Source of the DNA: Zobellia galactanivorans
Lineage (GTDB): Bacteria > Bacteroidota > Bacteroidia > Flavobacteriales > Flavobacteriaceae
Direction: 5' to 3'
Length of the DNA: 64,000 nucleotides
Assembly: GCF_000973105.1 (NCBI RefSeq)
Contig: NC_015844.1
Coordinates: forward strand, 2,538,501-2,602,500
Numbering within the stretch: the stretch's first letter is position 1; each line of letters starts with the position of its first letter. Position numbers and translations under genes: made by a program. The notes below the pieces were generated by a model. It searched no databases and had not been told where the DNA came from. It worked only from the letters and a program-made list of their open reading frames with translations. Of the stretch, positions 45,014-53,904 are shown in pieces.

Positions 45014-46725
45014 TATATATTTCCTTTTTTGAGTTCTTGTGCTGCGTGATTGGCGGCCCTTGCCGAAAAGGCCATATAGGTCAATGAAGGGTTGACACAA
45101 CTCGATGAGGCCATAAAGGCACCGTCGGTTACGTATACGTTCGGTACTTCGTGTATTTGGTTGTGACCGTTCAGTACCGAAGTTTTGGGGTCCCTTCCCA
45201 TGCGTGCCGTTCCCATTTCATGAATGCCATGTCCCATGTTATAGGAGCTGTTGTGGGTATTGATATCGCGAAAACCGGCCTTTTTTAGCATTTCGGCGGC
45301 CTGAACCACTATGTCTTCACGCATTTTTAGTTCGTTGTCCCTTATTTCGGCATTGAAGGTCACGGTCGGGAGTCCCCATCCATCCAGATTGTCATAGTCT
45401 AGGGTCATGCGGTTGTCTTGATAGGGTAAGATTTCACCAAAGCCCCCTATCCCCATGGTCCACCCGCCAGGTTTTAAGATGGCTTCTTTCAATTCTTGGC
45501 CCATGGTGAGTTCCGCTACGGCATCTTTCCAGTTTTTACGGCTTGCGCTACCTTGATACCCAAAACCGCGCAGATAGTTCGTGCTTTTCGATTTGGCATC
45601 GATGTTCTTAAAACGGGGAATGTATACGCCGCCAGGTCTTCGTCCTTTGTAATATTTGTCCTCAAAGCCATCGAATTTGCCATTGGCCCCTGCCCCTAGG
45701 TGATGGTCCATGATATTTCGGCCTACTTGGTCGGAATCATTGCCCATTCCGTTCGGAAAACGGTCCGATTTTGATTGTAGAAGAATAGAGGCCGAGGCAA
45801 TGGCCGATGCGCACAAGAAAATGACCTTGGCATTGAACACCAACTCTTCTTTGGTCAAGCGGTCGATGACCTTGACTCCGGTCGCTTTTTTTGTGTCGGG
45901 GTCGTACATCACTTCGGTGACGATGGAGTCGGGTCTTAGGGTCAGGTTGCCGGTGCGTTCCGCGGCCGGTAGGGTAGAGGAGTTGCTGCTAAAATATCCA
46001 CCGAAAGGACATCCTCTGGAACAACGGTTCCTGAACTGGCATTTGGTGCGTCCTTCAAATTCCTTGTCGCCCGTAATATGAGCGATCCGCCCCGAGGTAA
46101 CCACCCTTCCGTCTAGGTTTTCATAAACTTTGTCCCTAAAGTGCTGTTCCACACAGTTCAATTCCATCATTGGTAAAAACTGACCGTCGGGCAGTTGTCT
46201 CAGTCCCATTTTTTCACCCGATACACCAATGTAACTTTCTACCTTATCGTACCAAGGGGCAATGTCTTTATAGCGAACGGGCCAATCAACGCCATGGCCG
46301 TCATTTTTATTTGCTTCAAAGTCGATTTCACTCCAGCGGTAACTATGGCGCCCCCAGGTTATGGATCTGCCACCTACATGGTAGCCGCGCATCCAGTTAA
46401 AGGGTTTGGTTTCGTTATATGGGTGTTCCAGATCATTCACGAACCATTTGTACGAATCCGCACTTCTGCCTTTGTTGGTCCGACTCTGTTTGGGGCGCTT
46501 TGCCTTTTCGGCAATAGAAAGCTCACCGCCAAATTCAAAGTCCCAATCATCCATATGGGCCGTAGTGTAATCTTTTATGTGTTCCACCATTCTGCCCCTT
46601 TCGAGCATTAAGGTCTTTAGTCCGTTTTCGCACAATTCCTTGGCGGCCCAGCCTCCGCTGACACCCGTACCTACAACAATGGCATCATAGGAACTTTGTT
46701 CTTCGTTAAAATAAAATTTGCTCAT
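45013..46725 (-). CDS. GMC family FAD-dependent sugar dehydrogenase, large subunit
   Basis: The 570-residue protein has an N-terminal FAD-binding motif (AIVVGTGVSGG, residues 15-25), no signal peptide and the GMC C-terminal active site (HGIHEMGTARMG; then VTDGAFMASSSCVNPSLT). C229-x5-C235-x3-C239 (CQFRNRCSRGC) falls where bacterial FAD-glucose dehydrogenases carry cluster-binding cysteines, so a small Fe-S cluster is possible. The family includes glucoside 3-dehydrogenases and gluconate-type dehydrogenases passing electrons to cytochromes. It is probably exported folded, piggyback on the Tat-borne subunit. No cytochrome c gene is next to it. Oxidation of a sugar hydroxyl is the likely reaction; which carbon is unknown. 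Confidence 0.88.
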   Translation of the reverse strand: MSKFYFNEEQSSYDAIVVGTGVSGGWAAKELCENGLKTLMLERGRMVEHIKDYTTAHMDDWDFEFGGELSIAEKAKRPKQSRTNKGRSADSYKWFVNDLEHPYNETKPFNWMRGYHVGGRSITWGRHSYRWSEIDFEANKNDGHGVDWPVRYKDIAPWYDKVESYIGVSGEKMGLRQLPDGQFLPMMELNCVEQHFRDKVYENLDGRVVTSGRIAHITGDKEFEGRTKCQFRNRCSRGCPFGGYFSSNSSTLPAAERTGNLTLRPDSIVTEVMYDPDTKKATGVKVIDRLTKEELVFNAKVIFLCASAIASASILLQSKSDRFPNGMGNDSDQVGRNIMDHHLGAGANGKFDGFEDKYYKGRRPGGVYIPRFKNIDAKSKSTNYLRGFGYQGSASRKNWKDAVAELTMGQELKEAILKPGGWTMGIGGFGEILPYQDNRMTLDYDNLDGWGLPTVTFNAEIRDNELKMREDIVVQAAEMLKKAGFRDINTHNSSYNMGHGIHEMGTARMGRDPKTSVLNGHNQIHEVPNVYVTDGAFMASSSCVNPSLTYMAFSARAANHAAQELKKGNI

Positions 46726-46760
46726 TTGCTATGTTTTGAAAAAGAGGTTTTGATTTGTTT

Positions 46761-48263
46761 TTATTCTAAGCCGATACGAAAAACGTAGGCCGCCTCGCAA
46801 GGCTTTTGGCCATCAACGGAAATGGATAGGCCTTTAGAGGTCTGCTTCCATTTGATGTCGTTTTTGCCGCTTATGAATTCTACCGATTTAATTCGTTTTG
46901 ATGTATTGGGATTGTTTTTTGAAAGGGATTTAATATTGAATTTGCCATCTTTTGGCCAACCCAATGCCGTAGCATATAGGGTTTTTCCTTTGGTGGTAAA
47001 GCGAAAGTCTTCGGGGCCGGATTCTTTATTGTTCTTTTCGGAATGATGACCCGTTTCAACTTTCGTAGGGCCCTCGCCAAAGATGGTCCAGGGTCGGGTG
47101 TCGTATATGGCTTCGCCGTTAAGACTCAACCATTGGCCCATTTCGTTCAATATTTTTTGAGCTTCATCGGGAATGGTGCCATCTGCCTTCGGACCTATGT
47201 TCAACAACAAACATCCGTTTTTGCTTACGATGTCTATCAATTCGTCGAGGAGGTAGTTTGAAGTCTTGTATTCTTCATTGGTAACATATCCCCAAGAAAT
47301 CTTTCCTATGGAAGTATCGGTCTGCCACGGGTATTTGAAGATCCCGTCCATACGGCCGCGTTCAATATCGAGTACTATCAGGTCTTCGGGAAAGGATTTG
47401 TTTCTCATGTTCTTGTTTTGAAAAACAACGCCTTTGTTCCATTCTTCGCCCTTATTGTAGTAATAGGCAAGTATTTTTTTATGCACGACCTCAAAACCGG
47501 GTTTGTCCAATCCGAAATCGAACCAGAGCAAATCGGGCTCATAATTGTCAATGATATCGGTGGTACGGTTCCACCAAAGGTTCAGGAATTTTTTAGTGGG
47601 TAGGGTATCATTGCCTATGGGCTCGCCGTACAGGTCGTAAAACTCCGGATTATTGGTGTCCCAGGTCGGGTCGTCCTTACGGTAATAGACCCTGTGGCGG
47701 GCAAAGTGGGAGGATACCCCGAACTTCATTCCCTTGGCCTTGACCGCATCCGACAACATACGCATAACGTCTTTTTTCGGGCCTGTATCCTTAACGTTCC
47801 AGCGCGTGTGCTTAGAAGCGTACATGGCATAGCCGTCATGGTGTTCGGCAACCGGTACTACATAGCGGGCCCCTGCATTTTTAAATAGGGCGGCCCATTC
47901 CTCTGCGTCAAATTTCTCCGCTTTAAAATCAGGTATAAAGTCTTTATAGCCGAATTTCGAGGGGTCGCCATAATGGGCCCTATGGTAGGTGTAGGGCTTT
48001 TTGCCGCCTTTTGACCATTTTTCGTCATAGATACCTCTGGGGTATTTTTCACTGCTGTAAGCGGGTACGGCATAGGGGCCCCAATGCAGGAAAATACCGA
48101 ATTTGGCATCCCTGAACCATTCGGGAATCTCATATCCGGCGCGTATCGATTCCCATTCGGCTTGGAATTTTTTCGGTTGAAGTTGGGCGTGTAGTGCGGT
48201 AATCCCCATGAACAATAAAAGGGTCATGGCTACTTGGCTTACAAATTTGTTTTTTGTTGTCAT
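46761..48263 (-). CDS. GH29 alpha-L-fucosidase
   Basis: The 500-residue secreted enzyme (signal TLLLFMGITALHAQ) shows GH29 landmarks: WFRDAKFGIFLHWGPY (about 49-64), VAEHHDGYAMY (139-148), and LLWFDFGLD with likely nucleophile D249. Retaining GH29 enzymes release terminal alpha-L-fucose. A C-terminal beta-sandwich starts near residue 400. It is encoded 14 nt downstream of a sulfatase, consistent with action after desulfation of fucose residues. The general acid/base residue is not obvious by eye, as usual in this family. Confidence 0.93.
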   Translation of the reverse strand: MTTKNKFVSQVAMTLLLFMGITALHAQLQPKKFQAEWESIRAGYEIPEWFRDAKFGIFLHWGPYAVPAYSSEKYPRGIYDEKWSKGGKKPYTYHRAHYGDPSKFGYKDFIPDFKAEKFDAEEWAALFKNAGARYVVPVAEHHDGYAMYASKHTRWNVKDTGPKKDVMRMLSDAVKAKGMKFGVSSHFARHRVYYRKDDPTWDTNNPEFYDLYGEPIGNDTLPTKKFLNLWWNRTTDIIDNYEPDLLWFDFGLDKPGFEVVHKKILAYYYNKGEEWNKGVVFQNKNMRNKSFPEDLIVLDIERGRMDGIFKYPWQTDTSIGKISWGYVTNEEYKTSNYLLDELIDIVSKNGCLLLNIGPKADGTIPDEAQKILNEMGQWLSLNGEAIYDTRPWTIFGEGPTKVETGHHSEKNNKESGPEDFRFTTKGKTLYATALGWPKDGKFNIKSLSKNNPNTSKRIKSVEFISGKNDIKWKQTSKGLSISVDGQKPCEAAYVFRIGLE

Positions 48264-48277
48264 TCTGAATTTTGGCT

Positions 48278-49855
48278 TTAATTCTTTTTCTTCTTTTTGA
48301 TAATGCCAATTTCAGGACGAGGTATGTTTTCCGATGCCCCTCTCATAACGTAAGGTTCCCATTTTTTTCGGGCCTTTTGCCATTCTTGAAGCGTTTTTGT
48401 AGGATACCATGCAGGCCAGCCTATACGGTTAAAATCGTAATTTTTTTGGTTTTTGGCGACCCATTCGTCCACTGTTGAAAATGGATTCTTATCAGGAAAA
48501 ATGCCAATGGCCTTGAACTCATCGCTAACACCTTGGTCTTTGATCACGTTGGTGCGCCAGTTCTGAAGTTCGGCCAATAGCTCTTTTTTCACAGGGCCAT
48601 ATTCGGGATTATCGGCTACATTCTCTACCTCATATGTGTCTTTTCCTAGATCATATAGTTCGATTTCGGGTTTTACGGGTGCAAAGAAGGCGGCCTGCTC
48701 GGGCGTAAGTTCGCCTTTTAGGTACATGATGCTCATTTCTGCCAATACGGGGTAGGCGTTTTCCTTGTATTGGTTGTACTGTAAGTATGGTCTTTCAGGC
48801 ATCAGATTGAGAATGAGCTTGTAGTCTTTTGATCGTATGGAACGCATGGCATCATGGGTTTCGTCCATTTTGTCACGGGCGGCAAAAACGTATTTTCGTT
48901 TTTTAATGGCTTCCCCTAGAAGGTTTTTTCCGTGTAAGGGAAGCGGAGGGGTAACATGGGCCGCATCAAGTATGGTGGCATCAATATCCAAAGACATGAC
49001 CAGGTCGTCGCTTACCTGACCGGGTTCTACTTGGCCTGGCCACCGCATGATCATAGGGATACGGGTACCGCCATCGTATAAAAATTGTTTGCCCCGAATG
49101 TGGCAACGGCCATGGTCGCCTATAAAAAATACAATGGTATTATCGGCCAAGCCTTCATCTTCTAGTCGCTTTAACAAGGCGCCTACTTCGCGGTCTACCA
49201 ATTGCATTTGTTCCAGTCCGTTGGCCCAATCACGGCGAACAAAGGGCGTGTCGGCATAATAGGGAGGGAGCTCAACGTCTTTAATGTCGATAGGTCTTTC
49301 GGGATCGCGCTTCCACGAACGGTGGGTTCCGCTAAAGGTGATTCTTGCAAAAAATGGTTGGCCCGGATTGCGATCGGCCCAGTCGTTGGTGTTCATAAAG
49401 AGCTCTTCCTTGGTGTCGGGCAAAAAGTTCATGTCGGTTTTCCAACTCATTAAAGTGGTGAAATACCCAGCCTCTTCTAAGAGTTTAGGAATGGGTTTTA
49501 TACCGTAGGGCAAGGCTTCTTTGTTGTGCTCACGGTGTTGGTTGGCGCCAATGTAGTTTTGGTGGAAACCGGTCATCATGGCGGAGCGCGAGGTCGAACA
49601 AACGGGAGAGGTCGTAAAGGCCTTGTTGTAGCGAATGCCCTCGGCCGCCAATTGGTCTACGTTAGGGGTGTAAATGCCCTTTGTGCCGTAACAGGAAAGA
49701 TCAGGACTCCAATCCTCAATGGTAATCCATAAGATATTGGGGCGGGTGTCGCTCGTTTCCTTTTGGGCCTTTTTTTTGGTATCTCCGCACGAGGCGAACA
49801 TAAGAAGGCAGGAAGATAAAATGGGGAACACAGTTTTTTTTACCGAAGGAATCAT
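48278..49855 (-). CDS. Sulfatase S1 family with CSTSR site and Glu-Asp metal pair
   Basis: The 525-residue lipoprotein (lipobox LMFASC, C23) has E47-D48 in TIEDWSPD, formylglycine signature C86-S-T-S-R90 (Thr in place of Pro) and GDHGRCH, with His where Asn is usual. The GKWH motif is replaced by K139-T-D141. The LPPYYADTPFVRRDWANGLEQMQLVDREVG stretch parallels the 26091-27581 sulfatase, which shares the Glu-Asp pair and K-x-D. The Thr in the signature is unusual but seen in this sulfatase group to my knowledge. It precedes GH29 by 14 nt and follows the TIM-barrel hydrolase after 105 nt, where an internal promoter could lie. Confidence 0.88.
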   Translation of the reverse strand: MIPSVKKTVFPILSSCLLMFASCGDTKKKAQKETSDTRPNILWITIEDWSPDLSCYGTKGIYTPNVDQLAAEGIRYNKAFTTSPVCSTSRSAMMTGFHQNYIGANQHREHNKEALPYGIKPIPKLLEEAGYFTTLMSWKTDMNFLPDTKEELFMNTNDWADRNPGQPFFARITFSGTHRSWKRDPERPIDIKDVELPPYYADTPFVRRDWANGLEQMQLVDREVGALLKRLEDEGLADNTIVFFIGDHGRCHIRGKQFLYDGGTRIPMIMRWPGQVEPGQVSDDLVMSLDIDATILDAAHVTPPLPLHGKNLLGEAIKKRKYVFAARDKMDETHDAMRSIRSKDYKLILNLMPERPYLQYNQYKENAYPVLAEMSIMYLKGELTPEQAAFFAPVKPEIELYDLGKDTYEVENVADNPEYGPVKKELLAELQNWRTNVIKDQGVSDEFKAIGIFPDKNPFSTVDEWVAKNQKNYDFNRIGWPAWYPTKTLQEWQKARKKWEPYVMRGASENIPRPEIGIIKKKKKN

Positions 49856-49960
49856 AAGCGTTATATTATCTATAGGTCAAATGAAATAGAAATCGGGCGG
49901 ACTTATGTATGTATCGGTTTATCTGTTGTCTCTCTCGGTACATTCGAGGCTTTTTGAACC

Positions 49961-51403
49961 TTACGAATAAAAATCGGAAATGATGTGTCTGGCCCCTTTT
50001 TCATAATCCCATAAATAATCGCCGGTAGCTTCGACACACTTTTGACTGATATGGTGCGGAAGTACCGAAACCAAGGGGTATCCTATTTTTGACTTGAACA
50101 TTTCCAAATGCTTCAAGTATTTTTCTTCGGTAATATCATTTTCGGCATTTCCCCCAATATGGTCAAGGTTGATACCACGGCCGGGAGAAGATTTATATGA
50201 GATTTCATAATGTGTCTTTACACGTGCGGGCCAGTCGTATTTATCGTTGAGCCATACATCGTTGGTACGGGTAACATCGGTGAATTTGGTAAAGAAAATA
50301 TCGGGGACGTGGAATTCCATTTCAATGGAGGGGTCAATGCCTTTTGCTGCTTTGTACAGTTCTTTGTGTATGTGGAGCATGTCTGATTTGGTGTTGTACG
50401 ACATATCAATTTTAAATTTCCGTACCCCCATTTTATGAAAGCGGTGAATGGTCTCCGAAGCGTATTCGAAAATGTCGGCCTTGGGGTTCAACCATCGCAC
50501 GCCTTTGTCGTATTCCGTTTTGCCTTGGGCCCGATAGGCTCCCAAGAGGTTCGGGTTGTTCTGGGCCGCGATACTTGAGGCGTGTATTTTAGGAAAGCCT
50601 ATCCATAGACCGGGCGTAAACCCTTTTTCGTTTATAAGGTCCATGGTCTTTCTAAAATCGGGAAATTTTTTGGGGTCGGGATGCCATGAGCCGTAGCCGG
50701 AGTTGAGACTGCCGTCGGGAAATTGGCCCCAACCGTGATCCAAGGTCATTTTTCCCTTGGGAAATCCGTATTCGATAACTTTGTCTAAATACTTCGCTAC
50801 AAAGTCGTGATTCAGTAGATTAAAATGCCCTTTGGGAACATTGGATTGTATCTTCTGCTCTACCCAGGTGCAATATTCCACATCGGCCCAAAAGTGGGGA
50901 AACACTTTATAAGGCTGAATGTTCAGGCGGTGCATCATTTGGGTATTGTACGTCTTCCACGCTTCATCGCCCTTACCGCTTTCATCCACAAAAAGTTCCT
51001 GTCCCTCGGGAACGTTTATGGTCAGGGTTTCTTTTCCGTCGAAACTAAAGGTAGAATTTTCAAAACCGAAGGTGGTCATAAAACCCACGAACTTACCGGC
51101 AGCGTCTCTGATAACCGGCGAACCGCTCATTCCACTAGCCGGAATGGTGAAGGGATTGTGGGTAAAGGCATCGCTTTGAAAGTAATAGGCATCACCACCT
51201 TTTTGGGCTGCGGTGCCATTGCTGTTATAGGGACAAAACAATGGTTTGGTGACTTTTATTTTTACCTGTTCCCCTTCAACCTTATCGTTTTTGTTCAAAA
51301 CCTCATAGTGTGTAGAGGTGGCTTGTGCCGCCAATGGGCCTGAAACTCCTGCAAGGGCAATACCCATACCTGCTTTTTTTATAAAATCTCTTCGGTTGTT
51401 CAT
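49961..51403 (-). CDS. Tat-exported clan GH-D-like TIM-barrel glycosidase (GH31/GH36/GH27-like), putative
   Basis: The ATG at 51403 gives 480 residues with a twin-arginine signal (MNNRRDFIKKAGMGIALAG). An N-terminal beta domain (about 40-150) precedes a TIM barrel with TLDHGWGQFPDG (220-231), GFTPGLWIGFPKIH, KFKIDMSY with candidate nucleophile D333, and TRTNDVW with candidate acid/base D382. These resemble clan GH-D enzymes (alpha-galactosidases, alpha-glucosidases). It does not match a family well enough by eye for a GH number. It starts 7 nt after the propeller gene stop, so the pair probably works together. Confidence 0.65.
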   Translation of the reverse strand: MNNRRDFIKKAGMGIALAGVSGPLAAQATSTHYEVLNKNDKVEGEQVKIKVTKPLFCPYNSNGTAAQKGGDAYYFQSDAFTHNPFTIPASGMSGSPVIRDAAGKFVGFMTTFGFENSTFSFDGKETLTINVPEGQELFVDESGKGDEAWKTYNTQMMHRLNIQPYKVFPHFWADVEYCTWVEQKIQSNVPKGHFNLLNHDFVAKYLDKVIEYGFPKGKMTLDHGWGQFPDGSLNSGYGSWHPDPKKFPDFRKTMDLINEKGFTPGLWIGFPKIHASSIAAQNNPNLLGAYRAQGKTEYDKGVRWLNPKADIFEYASETIHRFHKMGVRKFKIDMSYNTKSDMLHIHKELYKAAKGIDPSIEMEFHVPDIFFTKFTDVTRTNDVWLNDKYDWPARVKTHYEISYKSSPGRGINLDHIGGNAENDITEEKYLKHLEMFKSKIGYPLVSVLPHHISQKCVEATGDYLWDYEKGARHIISDFYS

Positions 51404-51410
51404 GTTCGTG

Positions 51411-53123
51411 CTATTCTTGAAGTGTGAGTGTTTGGGTAAAAGTTTCAACGGTACGTCCGTTTGAGCTGATGGTGTTTTTTAGGGTATAGGTGGTCCCTTT
51501 TTGCAGATGGACCTTGGTCGTGAGGCTAACTGTTGTAGATTGAAAGGGTTTTATGGAATCTAGCGCTCCTGAGGCCAACTCCGTTTCTTTTCCGTTCTCA
51601 ACAAGGGTTATGGCGATATGGGCGGATGAGGATGCGACTTGCCCGAAATTTTCGACTTTTACGCTTAGGTCGTATTCGCTTGTGGTTTTTGTGAAGACCG
51701 GGGCCCGAGAAGAAAGAATGGGGGTGATGTATTGAACTTCGGGTAAACGTGCATAGCCAAAGAGCAGTTCCCCGTTTTTGTCCTTCCCCAATAATTTTCC
51801 AGCGAAATTTTCGTCGGTAAGGCCATTGCCTTTTCCTTCAAAAATGAGGATAAGGTCATCTCCCGATTTTTCCGTACGTGATAATTTACTTCCTTTTCCG
51901 AAATTTACTTCTTCAGAGGCACCAAAACGTAACGAACCTAAATCAATATCGCTATGTGGGTCAAAATCGTTTTCCGCCTCAATTTTAAGCTTGATTTCTT
52001 TTGTATTGGAAGTGATTTTTTTGGTGTTTAGAACGGTCAACAACTTTTCCTTTCTAAGGGGCACGACAATGAGTTTTGAACTGTGATTATCCTTGGGGAG
52101 GTCTTCGTATTTTAAGGTGTCGATTACCGCAAAGTTGGCGGCAATGGCCCTTCCTTTTTCATCTTGTAGTATACGGATACGTTCGTATTTGTGCCAACCT
52201 TCCTTAGTACCGTCTTTATGGACGGAAATACCAGGCGTATAGGCTTCCCCGGGGTCTACCTTCCAGTTCACGCCATCTTTAGAGCGAAGGTACCACGCAA
52301 TCCTGCCCAACCAATCGTTGACGATGAGGTGGTACTGTACGTGGTCTTTCCAGACGACGGGGTCTTCATACTTGCCTTCCACTGGGGGGTAAACCGATTT
52401 TTCGCCTACCATGTTCCAGGTGGCCAGGCCATCTTTGCTGAACCAAGGGTAGCCATGGCGGTTTATCATTAAGAAGGAGCCGTCTTCGCGTTGGGCAAAG
52501 GTGCAATTGTGCATGAAATTGGAAGCACTCGAGGTTTTGCGGTCCCGTTTGTCGAATTCAAATTGTCCTTCTCGCCACGGGCCGTTAATGTGTTGCGCTA
52601 CATAGTATTTATCGGTCACGTAAAGAACATATCGTCCTTTTTTGGTTACGTACCATGTGGGATTGTGTCCATGGCCTACTTCGCCGGCAATTTTGAAAGG
52701 ACCGAAAGGAGATTCCGAAACACCGTGTACCACACGGCTGTTAGGGTAGGCCATATGCCCTTTTTCTGCACTTTCTGGCCAACGGCAAACGAACAAATGG
52801 TATTTTCCATCTTCCTTTTCGAGCAAGGTATTGCCTCCCCAATAGGACCAAAGCGGACTTTCAACGCCATTGTTGATGTCTCTAGGGATGACATTGGGGG
52901 AGCCCCAAGTATCGGAAGTCCTTCCCCCGAGATCGGGCATGGGTAAAAAACGGTCCATAAAACGGCCTCCCCAAACGAGCTTGTCCCAAGCTGCCGGACG
53001 CTCCCTTTTTACGACCATTTCGTGGGCTTTCTTTTTTTGTTTTTTTGAAGGGGTACTTTGTTGTGCCTCAATTGATGAAATATTGAGAATTGCGAAGGCA
53101 AGGAGAAGGTGACTGAGTTTCAT
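51411..53123 (-). CDS. Secreted five-bladed beta-propeller protein (GH43/GH117-like fold) with C-terminal Ig-like domain
   Basis: The 570-residue protein has a signal peptide (LLLAFAILNISSIEAQ) and a propeller-like region (about 50-350) with repeated blade motifs: SYWGGNTLLEKEDGKYHLFV, HNPTWYVTKKGRYVLYVTD, NCTFAQREDGSFLMINR and YEDPVVWKDHVQYHLIV. This resembles GH43/GH32/GH117-type five-bladed glycosidases or phosphorylases. The C-terminal part (about 450-570) looks like a CARDB/Ig-like module. I cannot fix a family or catalytic triad. In this context it is likely a glycosidase for a sugar other than fucose or alpha-galactose. Confidence 0.6.
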   Translation of the reverse strand: MKLSHLLLAFAILNISSIEAQQSTPSKKQKKKAHEMVVKRERPAAWDKLVWGGRFMDRFLPMPDLGGRTSDTWGSPNVIPRDINNGVESPLWSYWGGNTLLEKEDGKYHLFVCRWPESAEKGHMAYPNSRVVHGVSESPFGPFKIAGEVGHGHNPTWYVTKKGRYVLYVTDKYYVAQHINGPWREGQFEFDKRDRKTSSASNFMHNCTFAQREDGSFLMINRHGYPWFSKDGLATWNMVGEKSVYPPVEGKYEDPVVWKDHVQYHLIVNDWLGRIAWYLRSKDGVNWKVDPGEAYTPGISVHKDGTKEGWHKYERIRILQDEKGRAIAANFAVIDTLKYEDLPKDNHSSKLIVVPLRKEKLLTVLNTKKITSNTKEIKLKIEAENDFDPHSDIDLGSLRFGASEEVNFGKGSKLSRTEKSGDDLILIFEGKGNGLTDENFAGKLLGKDKNGELLFGYARLPEVQYITPILSSRAPVFTKTTSEYDLSVKVENFGQVASSSAHIAITLVENGKETELASGALDSIKPFQSTTVSLTTKVHLQKGTTYTLKNTISSNGRTVETFTQTLTLQE

Positions 53124-53137
53124 TTAAAAGGATTCAA

Positions 53138-53887
53138 TTATTTCATTAATTTTTGGATATCGGCATCCAGTGCTTTGAACATTAGTAAATGTCCTTCTGC
53201 ATTGGGGTGCAGGTAATCGGGCATAAGTTCTTTGTTGACCTTTCCACTCTCGTCAACATATTTAGAGCTGATATCTATATAATGGATTTTTGAATTCTTT
53301 TTTGGGAAGGATGAAATCAGCTTGTTCGTAGCCTTGTTGATATTATCTCTGTGATTAGGTTTGTACCCATAGGGAAGAATGCCCATGAGGAGAATCTCGG
53401 TATTCGGTAGTTTTTGGGTCAATAGACTACATATTTTGTAAATACCATCGCCCAGTTCTTCTGGGGTGCTTATGTTTAAATAATGGTTGCCGTCCGTATT
53501 ATTTGTACCTATAAGTACAATGGCTACTTTTGGATTGATACCTTCTAAGGTGCCATTTTCGATGCGCCATATGACATTCTCGGTACGGTCACCGCTGATG
53601 CCCATATTGACGGTGCGGTAGCGATCTAAGTACTTGGTCCAAACCTCTTTTCGGTCTTCTTTTTCCAACGTGTGAAAAATGGAATTGCCCACCAAAATCA
53701 GTTCGGGGTCAGATTTAAGTCGACTTTTAATAGTCTCGTGCCGTTTGTTCCACCATTCACCTTCTAGTTGAACGGATTGGGCTGCCGGGTTTTCCTTTTG
53801 AGAACCAAGTTTCGTACTAGAACATGATGCTAGTAGGTATATGAGTAAGAGGAGTAGGGTGTGACCGGGTTTGATTTTGTTAAGCAT
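53138..53887 (-). CDS. SGNH/GDSL hydrolase lipoprotein
   Basis: The 249-residue lipoprotein (lipobox YLLASC, C22) has SGNH blocks: S69 in LVGNSIFHTL (block I, with Asn where GDS is usual), NMGISGDRTENVIWRIENG (block II), LIGTNNTDG with N129 (block III) and D224/H227 in DYLHPNAEG (block V). The pattern resembles the PAF-acetylhydrolase-like group that includes carbohydrate esterases. It may remove acetyl or other acyl groups from the polysaccharide. It lies in a tight operon (17 and 14 nt gaps). Confidence 0.87.
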   Translation of the reverse strand: MLNKIKPGHTLLLLLIYLLASCSSTKLGSQKENPAAQSVQLEGEWWNKRHETIKSRLKSDPELILVGNSIFHTLEKEDRKEVWTKYLDRYRTVNMGISGDRTENVIWRIENGTLEGINPKVAIVLIGTNNTDGNHYLNISTPEELGDGIYKICSLLTQKLPNTEILLMGILPYGYKPNHRDNINKATNKLISSFPKKNSKIHYIDISSKYVDESGKVNKELMPDYLHPNAEGHLLMFKALDADIQKLMK

Positions 53888-53904
53888 AATAGTTCAACTT
53901 GGTT

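Noticed and set aside
45013-46725. GMC protein as choline dehydrogenase
   Set aside because: The neighbouring gluconate-dehydrogenase subunit 3 gene and the Cys cluster fit sugar dehydrogenases; no betaine genes are present.
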